From positions 1 to 16,462 of the forward strand of contig DATKUY010000053.1 of assembly GCA_035530375.1 (NCBI GenBank): DNA of 16,462 nucleotides. Direction: 5' to 3'. Made by a program: the position numbers and the translations under genes. The notes under the pieces are model-generated. The model did not search any database, was not told the origin of the DNA, and saw nothing but the letters and a program-made list of their open reading frames with translations. The stretch comes from Sulfuricella sp035530375 (lineage in GTDB: Bacteria; Pseudomonadota; Gammaproteobacteria; Burkholderiales; Sulfuricellaceae). Every line of letters begins with the position of its first letter. Within the stretch, counting starts at the first letter, position 1. Below, piece after piece: positions 1-7,057 of the stretch.

Positions 1-1
1 A

Positions 2-1294
2 TACGATCTTTCATCCTCGGCAGAGGATAAAAAGTCGGGACCTTTCCGGGAAGAAACGACCCACAAACCCGCTGACGACAGCCATGACCGACCAGCCATC
101 CAGAGCGATACCCTGAAAAACCCCGGCCCGCAACATACCCCGAATCCGCTTCGCGGGGAATCGTACGGAGCCGCCCACAAGGCGTCCGCCCAGCAAAACG
201 AAAACGTCAGCGCCGCCCGGCAAAAAGCCAGATCGGTATTTACCGCCAAGCAGCCTGCAAGCAGCCGCAAACTGCTGATCGCCGGCGCATCCCTGGCCAT
301 CGCTGCCAGCATCGCCGGCTCCAGCGCTTATTATTGGCCGATCATATCCAGCAACATCGCCGCCTTGACATCCGGCCAAGCTCCAATAGCCGCCTTGCCG
401 ACGCCACGGGTAACCGCTCCCATAACACCGGCTCCCAATCCCTCCAACGCAGACAGCACCCAGACGAAGAACGCGTCGATTGCCATCGCGCCGGATACGG
501 GAAAAGGCGACACTGCGCCCGCCTTGCAACCAGCATCCCCCAAAAAACCTGCCCGCACGCCTCGACCGAGCCCGCCCGTGACAACTGCCGCACAGGCTTC
601 AACCCACGACGAACTGGAACCCGTCGAAACAAACGACTCCGCACGAACTTCAGCCCGCGGCGAATCGGGGCCATCCGGGAAAAAACCGGCCATTCAAATC
701 CGGCAAAACGCCGCCACCAACCAGGTCAACCCGACGCTCAGCGGAGCCTACCAGTCCTTCATTTCCGGCAATATCGAAATGGCACAACAGCAGTACCACA
801 AAGTCCTGCAACAAGAACCGAACAACCGCGACGCCCTGTTGGGCCTGGCGGCCGTTGCCCTGAACCGGAAGCAGCCCGGTCAGGCAGCGGCATATTATGC
901 GAAATTACTGGAACTTGACCCGTCAGACCCGGATGCTTTGGCAGGGCTGGTTGGATCGCAGGGACAAGCCGACCCGGTGCAAAGCGAGAGCCGCCTGAAA
1001 ATGATTCTGGCGCAAAACCCCGAGAACGGCGCCCTTCACTTCGCGCTGGGAAATTTATACTCTCAGCAATCGCACTGGGCCGAAGCACAGCAGGCTTATT
1101 TCCGCGCCTACAGCAGCACGCCGGACAATGCCAACTATGCCTTCAACCTCGCCATCAGCCTTGAACACCTGAACCAGAGCAAGCTGGCGCTGGACTACTA
1201 CCAGCGCGCCCTGGCTCAGAACGGCCCGGCGAATTTCGACAAATCCCTGGCTCAGCGTCGTATCCGGGAACTACAGAAATTCAAGGACAACTGA
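2..1294 (+). CDS. TPR-repeat inner-membrane protein, MshN-like (5' end outside window)
   Basis: The reading frame is open from base 2 to the stop at 1292-1294, so 430 residues are visible and the true start lies upstream; the internal ATG at 365 is not the start. Seen: a charged, Pro/Gln-rich presumed cytoplasmic segment, one hydrophobic helix at about 269-343 (LLIAGASLAIAASIAGSSAY), a long Pro/Thr/Ala-rich linker, then about four to five tetratricopeptide units from about 730 to 1270 with typical Ala/Gly/Pro positions (for example GLAAVALNRKQPGQAAAYYA). This is the plan of MshN of the MSHA pilus: single membrane pass with a TPR domain in the periplasm for protein contacts. The assignment rests on architecture plus the mshE and mshG genes directly downstream; TPR domains alone are not diagnostic. 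The next gene begins 5 bp after the stop, so they are surely cotranscribed. Confidence 0.8.
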   Translation, partial: YDLSSSAEDKKSGPFREETTHKPADDSHDRPAIQSDTLKNPGPQHTPNPLRGESYGAAHKASAQQNENVSAARQKARSVFTAKQPASSRKLLIAGASLAIAASIAGSSAYYWPIISSNIAALTSGQAPIAALPTPRVTAPITPAPNPSNADSTQTKNASIAIAPDTGKGDTAPALQPASPKKPARTPRPSPPVTTAAQASTHDELEPVETNDSARTSARGESGPSGKKPAIQIRQNAATNQVNPTLSGAYQSFISGNIEMAQQQYHKVLQQEPNNRDALLGLAAVALNRKQPGQAAAYYAKLLELDPSDPDALAGLVGSQGQADPVQSESRLKMILAQNPENGALHFALGNLYSQQSHWAEAQQAYFRAYSSTPDNANYAFNLAISLEHLNQSKLALDYYQRALAQNGPANFDKSLAQRRIRELQKFKDN

Positions 1295-1299
1295 ACGCC

Positions 1300-3003
1300 A
1301 TGGTGGAACAGCCCAAACGCCCCATAGGACGCCTGCTGGTCGAAAAAGGCGTCATCAGCGACGACCAGTTGCGCATTGCCCTGCTTGAGCAGAAACGCAC
1401 CGGCAGTCAACTGGGCATGCTGTTCATCTCCCTCGGCTTTGCCACCGAAGCAACGATACGCGAAGCGCTAAGCGAAAACCTCAACCAGCAGAGCACGGAT
1501 CTGGCCCACCTTGTAGTCGATGCCGCCGCACTCGCGCTGATCCATAAGGACGCCGCCAAGCGCTATCAAGTCTTTCCGCTGGAATTCGACAAGCCGCGCC
1601 GCACGCTGATCCTGGCGATGTCCGACACCCACAATATCGTCGCGCTGGATCAGATCAGCGCCATGCTGGGCAAAGACATCAGTGTCACGCCGGTGCTGGC
1701 GGGCGCCTCGGAAATCATGCGGGCCATCGACCAGTATTACGGTTTCGAACTGTCCATCGACGGCATCCTGCATGAAATCGAAACCGGAGAAGTCGATTAT
1801 CAAAGCATACATACCATTTCCGGCGAATACAGCCACCCTCTGGTGCGGCTGATGGATGCGCTGCTGGCCGACGCAGTGCAACACGGCGCCTCCGACATCC
1901 ACTTCGAGCCGGAGCAGCTCTTCCTGCGCATCCGCTACCGCATCGACGGCATACTGCGGCAGATACGCAGCCTGCACAAGACCTACTGGCCGGCAATGGT
2001 GGTGCGGCTAAAGGTAATGAGCAACATGAACATCGCGGAGACCCGCACACCCCAGGACGGGCGAATTTCCATCACCTTCTCCGGACGATCGGTGGATTTC
2101 CGCGCCTCAGTGCAGCCCACCTCCCACGGCGAAAATATCGTGCTGCGCATTCTCGATCGGCAAAAGGGCATAGTGCCCCTGAACGACCTCGGCCTGGGCG
2201 AAGACGACCTGAACCTGCTCAAGCTGATGCTGGCCCGGCCGGAAGGCATCATCCTGGTCACCGGACCGACCGGCAGCGGCAAGACTACCACCCTGTATTC
2301 CATCCTGAACCACATCAACACCGAGAGCGTCAACATCATGACGCTGGAAGACCCGGTGGAATATCCGATGAACATGATACGCCAGACCTCGGTCAACGAA
2401 TCCGCCAAAATGGATTTTGCCAACGGCATCCGTTCCATGATGCGGCAGGATCCGGACATCATCCTGGTGGGCGAGGTCCGCGACACCGAAACGGCGGAAA
2501 TGGCCTTCCGCGCCGCCATGACCGGCCATCAGGTCTATTCCACCCTGCACACCAACTCGGCGGTTGGCGCGATCTCCCGCCTGCTGGACATCGGCATTAC
2601 GCCCGGCATCATGGCCGGCAACATCATCGGCGTGGTCGCCCAGCGCCTGGTTCGCAGGCTCTGCCCCCACTGCAAACAGCCGGCCCGGCCCGATGCGCTG
2701 GAACAGCGCCTGCTCGGCATGAATGAAGAAAATCCGGATATCGTGATTTACCACGCCGCAGGCTGCGAACGCTGCGATCATCACGGTTACAAGGGCCGCC
2801 TGGCGATCATGGAACTGCTCAAGATGAATGCCGAGCTGGATGAGTTGGTCGCGCGCCACGCCACCACCCGTGAAATCAGAAACGCGGCCTTGTCGACGGG
2901 ATTCCGCCCCCTGGTGGAAGACGGTGTCCGCCGCGTACTGGACGGCTCCACCTCGCTCGATGAAGTGTCGCGCGTGGTGGACCTCACCGACCGGCTGGCC
3001 TGA
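1300..3003 (+). CDS. mshE: MSHA-type pilus assembly ATPase MshE (GspE/PilB family)
   Basis: Cytoplasmic hexameric ATPase that powers pilus polymerisation through the MshG platform. The 567-residue length is normal. Residues 8-31 and 37-60 form two 24-residue MshEN motifs with the usual 5-residue spacer (KRTGS); this domain binds cyclic di-GMP in MshE. The core has Walker A GPTGSGKTTT at 322, an Asp box (MTLEDPVEYP), Walker B with Glu392 (PDIILVGEVRD from 385) and a His box (STLHTNSAVG). Four cysteines, C455, C458, C489 and C492 (CPHC...CERC), form the zinc site of the GspE C-terminal subdomain. In the MshEN motifs the conserved first Arg is Pro8 in motif one and Gln37 in motif two, and the last Gln is Asn60 in motif two, so ligand binding may be altered. 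An AAGGA at 1283-1287 precedes the ATG by 12 bases. The stop shares one base with the mshG start. Confidence 0.93.
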   Translation: MVEQPKRPIGRLLVEKGVISDDQLRIALLEQKRTGSQLGMLFISLGFATEATIREALSENLNQQSTDLAHLVVDAAALALIHKDAAKRYQVFPLEFDKPRRTLILAMSDTHNIVALDQISAMLGKDISVTPVLAGASEIMRAIDQYYGFELSIDGILHEIETGEVDYQSIHTISGEYSHPLVRLMDALLADAVQHGASDIHFEPEQLFLRIRYRIDGILRQIRSLHKTYWPAMVVRLKVMSNMNIAETRTPQDGRISITFSGRSVDFRASVQPTSHGENIVLRILDRQKGIVPLNDLGLGEDDLNLLKLMLARPEGIILVTGPTGSGKTTTLYSILNHINTESVNIMTLEDPVEYPMNMIRQTSVNESAKMDFANGIRSMMRQDPDIILVGEVRDTETAEMAFRAAMTGHQVYSTLHTNSAVGAISRLLDIGITPGIMAGNIIGVVAQRLVRRLCPHCKQPARPDALEQRLLGMNEENPDIVIYHAAGCERCDHHGYKGRLAIMELLKMNAELDELVARHATTREIRNAALSTGFRPLVEDGVRRVLDGSTSLDEVSRVVDLTDRLA

Positions 3004-4208
3004 TGAGCGCATTCGCCTACCGGGCCATGGATGCCGAAGGCAGGGTGATCCGCGGCAGCATGGATGCCACCAACCTTTCCGATCTGGAACTGCGCCTGAA
3101 ACGCATGGAGCTGGATCTGATCGACTGCAAGCCGACAGGGCAGCAAACCTTTTCCCTGCTCAAGCGCCCGATCAAGCGCCAGGACCTGATTAATTTCTGC
3201 TTCCACATGGAACAGCTCAGCGGCGCCGGCGTACCGCTACTGGAAGGACTGGCCGATCTGCGCGACAGCACCGAACATCCACGCTTTCGCGAAATCATCG
3301 CCGACCTGATTGAGAACATCGAAGGCGGCCTGCAGATGTCCGAAGCGCTGGCACGCCACCCCCAGGTTTTTGACAATACCTTCGTCAGCCTGGTCATGGC
3401 CGGCGAAAAAAGCGGGAAAATCACGGAAGTATTCAAGAACCTGAGCGAAAACCTGAAATGGCAGGACGAACTGGCCGCGCAAACCAAGAAACTGATAATG
3501 TACCCGGCATTTGTCGGCACCGTGGTACTCGGCGTCACCTTCTTCATGATGATCTACCTGGTGCCGCAACTCGTCGGATTCATAAAAAACATGGGCGGGG
3601 AACTCCCCTTTCACACCAAGGCGCTGATCTTCGTTTCGAATATTTTCATCCATTACTGGTATGTGATTCTTGCCATTCCACTGCTGGCCTGGATCGGCAT
3701 AACCGCCCTGATCAGAACCGACCCCCGGGCCCGCTACAAGGCGGACGAATACAAGCTGCGCATTTGGCTGATCGGTCCGATTCTGCATAAAATCATCCTT
3801 GCCCGCTTCGCCACCTTTTTTGCACTGATGTACGCCTCGGGCATCACCATTCTCGACTGTATCCGGCTATCCGAGAAGATTGTCGGCAACCAGGTTATCG
3901 CCGGCGGACTGCACCGCGCCCAGCAGCTCATCTCGGAAGGGCAGGGCGTGACCGCCAGCTTTCAGAACACCGGCTTGTTCCCGCCTCTGGTAATTCGCAT
4001 GCTCAAGATTGGGGAAGCTACCGGTGCCCTGGATACGGCCCTGCGCAACGTCAGCTATTTTTATAACCGCGAGGTCAAGGAGCTGATTGAAAAAGTGCAA
4101 GCCATGATCGAACCGGTCATGACCGTCGTTCTCGGCGCCCTGCTGGGGTGGATCATGCTGTCCGTACTCGGACCGATCTACGACACCATCAGCAAAATAA
4201 GAACCTGA
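3003..4208 (+). CDS. mshG: MSHA-type pilus inner-membrane platform protein MshG (GspF/PilC family)
   Basis: Polytopic platform protein that couples the ATPase to pilin polymerisation. The 401 residues match the family length. Two GspF-type domains are visible, each with a cytoplasmic helical half (first around residues 62-160, with FCFHMEQLSGAGVPLLEGL; second around 265-370, with FATFFALMYASGITILDCI). Hydrophobic segments lie at about 164-194, 215-238 and 372-395. The second domain carries the conserved stretch ending in KIGEATGALDTAL. The start ATG overlaps the mshE stop in TGATG, with only a weak ribosome binding site, so translation is probably coupled to mshE. After its stop there is a 109-base gap (4209-4317) with no gene; I see no convincing promoter or terminator there, only a short direct repeat of CAATCAG. 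Confidence 0.93.
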   Translation: MSAFAYRAMDAEGRVIRGSMDATNLSDLELRLKRMELDLIDCKPTGQQTFSLLKRPIKRQDLINFCFHMEQLSGAGVPLLEGLADLRDSTEHPRFREIIADLIENIEGGLQMSEALARHPQVFDNTFVSLVMAGEKSGKITEVFKNLSENLKWQDELAAQTKKLIMYPAFVGTVVLGVTFFMMIYLVPQLVGFIKNMGGELPFHTKALIFVSNIFIHYWYVILAIPLLAWIGITALIRTDPRARYKADEYKLRIWLIGPILHKIILARFATFFALMYASGITILDCIRLSEKIVGNQVIAGGLHRAQQLISEGQGVTASFQNTGLFPPLVIRMLKIGEATGALDTALRNVSYFYNREVKELIEKVQAMIEPVMTVVLGALLGWIMLSVLGPIYDTISKIRT

Positions 4209-4317
4209 GAAGCTGTATCCATAAATATCATGGAATGCATTGTGTCCGTAAAGCCCGGCAATCAGAACTGTCAATCAGGCACTTCGAACTCAGGGCATTG
4301 CAACCCGGAAGCAGGCC

Positions 4318-5877
4318 ATGCTTAGCAAACTTCTCGCTTATCACACCGGCACGCATACCGAGGTTTACACCTGGCAGGGCGGCGCCCTGTCCGGCGGGCA
4401 TATCTTCAATGCCGATGCAGAGGGCCTCGCCGAATTCGCCGCATATCTGAAAAAGCACGCCGGACCATCCTTATATTTTCTGGTGGACATCGTCGCGGAG
4501 GACTTCCGCCTCGACACCATCCCCCACCTGTCTGGCCGGTCCCGCAGCGCCCTGATCGGCCGCAAACTGGAGCAGATGTTCCGCAACGAGACCCACCGGC
4601 ACGCCGCGATTCAGGGCCGCATGACGGAAGGGCGGCGGGACGACCGCCTCCTGCTTTCTGCCCTGACCAACAACGAGTCGCTCAACCCCTGGATCGACGC
4701 CGTCCTGGAATGCAAAATACCGCTCGCGGGGATCTACTCGGTGCCTCTGTTGAGCCAGGAAATCATTCCCGAACTTGGCTTGGGCGAGATGCCCCACCTG
4801 CTGCTGCTCACCCGCCAGAACCGTGCAGGGCTGCGCCAGAGCTATTTCCAGAACGGACGACTCAAATTCAGCCGACTGGTTATCATTGACGGCAACGGCA
4901 CGGATTCGCTGATTCAGGCGATAAACGAAGAAAGCGCCAAAACTCAGCAATACCTCAACAACCAGCGTCTGCTGCCGCGGGATCAGCGCCTGGAAATCCA
5001 TCTCCTTTGCCGCGACGACGAGTGCAGCGCCCTCCTCGATGGCTGCGCCAATGCACCGTTGCGCCACCAGTTCGTCCCCCACGAACTGAGCAGCGTCGCC
5101 GCCGCCCTCAAGCTCCGCTACCTGCCTTCCGCCAATGTCGCAACGCTGTTCCTGCAATTTCTGGCCCGCCATGACGTCAAAAACCATTACGCCAGCGTAA
5201 GCGAAACACGCTACTGGCGGCTGAACCGGGTTGCCTTTGCGATGAGATCCAGCGGCATCGCCCTGGTTATCCTCGGTGTGCTTTCCGCCTCCTACAATAT
5301 TACCAATGGACAGAACCTCGCCATGCAGGCCGATCAAACCCGCATCCAGGCGGAACGCCTGGATGCGCAAACGCAGGCAATGCGCGAGGCACTTCCCCCG
5401 TTGCCCGCAGAGCCCGATGTTTTAAAAGGAACCGTGGAACTGGCGAAACGCCTCACCGCCCACCCCCGCACCCCGGAAATCCTCATGACGCTTATCAGCC
5501 GCGCGCTGGAGGAACTGCCACAAATACGGCTGCAGCATTTCAAATGGGCGCAAACCACCAATCCCAACCTGGATATCGGCACCAAAGCACCCGTACCTAC
5601 AGCGGAAGATTCCACACCGGACTCCGGCAGTGAAAGACTCGAAATGGCACTGGTGGAAGGAGAAGTCAGCCCCTTCATCAATTACCGCGATGCGCTGGCG
5701 GTGGTCGAACAACTGATCTCGAAACTGAAAAACGTTCCCGGCCTGCAAGTCACCCCCATAGTGCTGCCCATCGAGACCGATCCGCAATCCCAGCTCAAGG
5801 GCCGCCTTACCGAAGACGCGCAGCCGCATGCCGCCAACTTCTCGCTCAAGCTGACCTACCGGATGGCAGGATCATGA
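4318..5877 (+). CDS. MshI-like pilus biogenesis protein (GspL / PilM-PilN-like bitopic protein)
   Basis: 519 residues. Seen: a soluble N-terminal region of about 300 residues with a mixed alpha/beta pattern, one membrane helix at about 305-326 (SSGIALVILGVLSASYNI), a charged heptad-like stretch after it (MQADQTRIQAERLDAQTQAM), and a periplasmic C-terminal domain. This is the layout of GspL or of a PilM-PilN fusion: a cytoplasmic actin-like domain that contacts the ATPase, tied to a periplasmic ferredoxin-like domain that pairs with the PilO/GspM partner, here the next gene. I could not identify clear actin-fold phosphate loops, so the family call leans on architecture and position; MshI is the MSHA equivalent. 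The start is supported by GGAAG at 4307-4311. The stop overlaps the next start in ATGA. Confidence 0.78.
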   Translation: MLSKLLAYHTGTHTEVYTWQGGALSGGHIFNADAEGLAEFAAYLKKHAGPSLYFLVDIVAEDFRLDTIPHLSGRSRSALIGRKLEQMFRNETHRHAAIQGRMTEGRRDDRLLLSALTNNESLNPWIDAVLECKIPLAGIYSVPLLSQEIIPELGLGEMPHLLLLTRQNRAGLRQSYFQNGRLKFSRLVIIDGNGTDSLIQAINEESAKTQQYLNNQRLLPRDQRLEIHLLCRDDECSALLDGCANAPLRHQFVPHELSSVAAALKLRYLPSANVATLFLQFLARHDVKNHYASVSETRYWRLNRVAFAMRSSGIALVILGVLSASYNITNGQNLAMQADQTRIQAERLDAQTQAMREALPPLPAEPDVLKGTVELAKRLTAHPRTPEILMTLISRALEELPQIRLQHFKWAQTTNPNLDIGTKAPVPTAEDSTPDSGSERLEMALVEGEVSPFINYRDALAVVEQLISKLKNVPGLQVTPIVLPIETDPQSQLKGRLTEDAQPHAANFSLKLTYRMAGS

Positions 5878-6554
5878 CCCGCATCGAACTTCCCAGAGTC
5901 ATCAAGGAAAACCTGCATTTCATGCGGATAGCCTTGGCCCTGCTGGGGCTGAGCATCATAACCGGCGTGGGCCTGTTTCTTGGCAGCACCGCTTTCGAGC
6001 GCCACCATCGGGAACGCTACGCCCAGGCAAAACAACAGCTCGATACCGCGCGCCAGAACAACATGCTCGCCAGCGCCAAACAGGAAGACGTCAACCGCTA
6101 CCTCTCCGCTTACCAGACCCTGCTCGCCGACAAACAAATCGGCGAAGAAAGGCGGCTGGACTGGATCGACGCCCTGGGCCGCATCCGTGAGCGGCGCAAA
6201 CTGTTCCCCATTGAATACGATATCGCTTCGCGGCGGCCCTACACGCTTACCGACCTCCCCGCCGCGAGCGCCCTGAAGATCTTTGCCAGCCGGATGAGCA
6301 TCCGGCTCCCCCTGCTCCACGAAGGCGACATCTTTACCCTGCTGGATGATCTGCGCTCCCAAAGGGTCGGCCTGTTTGTCCTGGACCACTGCGACATCGT
6401 TCGCGCCGCACAGGCCAAGGACACCCCCCCTCAACTCGCCCAGAACCTCACGGCGGAATGCGCCGTGGACTGGCTGACGGTGGAAAACGCCGTGGACTGG
6501 CTGACGGTGGAAAACGCCGGCCAGTCGCCGATGCCCGTGCCACCCGGCAAGTAG
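5874..6554 (+). CDS. MshJ-like pilus biogenesis protein (PilO/GspM-like)
   Basis: 226 residues: a short cytoplasmic N-terminus, a membrane helix at about 19-37 (IALALLGLSIITGVGLFLG), a polar helical stretch with coiled-coil character up to about residue 100 and a small periplasmic domain. PilO, GspM and MshJ share this plan and form an inner-membrane alignment subcomplex with the PilN/GspL/MshI partner encoded upstream, whose stop it overlaps by 4 bases. Oddity: the C-terminus holds an in-frame perfect duplication of nine residues, AVDWLTVEN at 197-205 and again at 206-214, from a 27-bp tandem repeat. The duplicated segment includes the end of the folded domain (ECAVDWLTVE), so an extra strand or tail may be present. 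Family call is by layout and neighbours. Confidence 0.78.
   Translation: MTRIELPRVIKENLHFMRIALALLGLSIITGVGLFLGSTAFERHHRERYAQAKQQLDTARQNNMLASAKQEDVNRYLSAYQTLLADKQIGEERRLDWIDALGRIRERRKLFPIEYDIASRRPYTLTDLPAASALKIFASRMSIRLPLLHEGDIFTLLDDLRSQRVGLFVLDHCDIVRAAQAKDTPPQLAQNLTAECAVDWLTVENAVDWLTVENAGQSPMPVPPGK
6462..6515 (+). repeat. Perfect 27-bp tandem duplication inside the MshJ-like gene
   Basis: Two identical, directly adjacent 27-base units at 6462-6488 and 6489-6515, beginning GCCGTGGACTGG. The unit is a multiple of three and keeps the frame, adding nine residues (AVDWLTVEN) near the C-terminus. The following bases match the unit for only 4 positions, so the array is exactly two copies. Zero mismatches suggest a recent slippage event or an array still able to change copy number. 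Confidence 0.97.
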
Positions 6555-6622
6555 ATGAAAAACGAATCATGGCCTACAATTCAGATGCCTCTTTATGCCA
6601 CCGGGCGAGGACAAGAGCCGAA

Positions 6623-7057
6623 ATGAAACGCGCACGATTCTGGCAGGCACTTATGACGGCTGGTTTTCTCCTCGCGGCGAACTCGCCGCGCGCCGATGTG
6701 GCCGGCCGGTTTTTCTATACCCCCCAGGAGCGCGCCGCGCTCGATGCCCAGCGCAACAAGAGCGTCGGGTTGAACATGGGAGGGGATTCCATCACGGTGA
6801 ACGGTCTGGTAGCACGAAGCAGCGGCAAAAGTACGGTTTGGATCAACAACACCCCGCAAAATGACCATGAAACAACAAGCGGGATCGCCGTGATCGGCAA
6901 ACAGCCCGCCGGCGGCAAGGTGACCCTGCGCCCGTCCGGCTCATCCAAACCCATTAGCATGCGCGTGGGACAAACCCTGGAAACGGGGAGCGGGCAGATT
7001 CGTGAAATATACGAAGCCGCGCCCAAACAAGAAAAAAAAGCTGGCACAGGTCCATGA
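6623..7057 (+). CDS. MshK-like small periplasmic pilus biogenesis protein
   Basis: 144 residues with the start at 6623, chosen because it begins a clean signal peptide (MKRARFWQALMTAGFLLAAN, likely cleavage after SPRA). Upstream in-frame starts at 6458 and 6569 would put a charged tail before it, and the first lies inside the upstream gene. The mature part reads as small beta-rich modules: a first motif with GLVARSSGKSTVWINN and a second with GGKVTLRPSGSSKPISMRVG. The VWINN and later V-L-containing strands recall the GspC homology-region/PilP fold that links the inner-membrane complex to the secretin, and MshK occupies this place in MSHA loci. The C-terminus is Lys/Gln-rich. The stop overlaps the next start by 4 bases (ATGA). 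Function is inferred from position and fold pattern; a start at 6569 cannot be excluded. Confidence 0.7.
   Translation: MKRARFWQALMTAGFLLAANSPRADVAGRFFYTPQERAALDAQRNKSVGLNMGGDSITVNGLVARSSGKSTVWINNTPQNDHETTSGIAVIGKQPAGGKVTLRPSGSSKPISMRVGQTLETGSGQIREIYEAAPKQEKKAGTGP

Noticed and set aside
2107..3012. Long minus-strand open frame of 301 codons opposite mshE, and similar minus-strand frames opposite mshI-like, hemA and the flavin oxidoreductase
   Set aside because: Each lies entirely opposite a gene with clear family motifs; the high GC content leaves the antisense frame open. None shows a recognisable domain.
6458..6622. Earlier start for the MshK-like gene, including a repeated GLADGGKRR segment
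   Set aside because: The repeat is the 27-bp duplication of the upstream gene read in another frame; the signal peptide begins at 6623.
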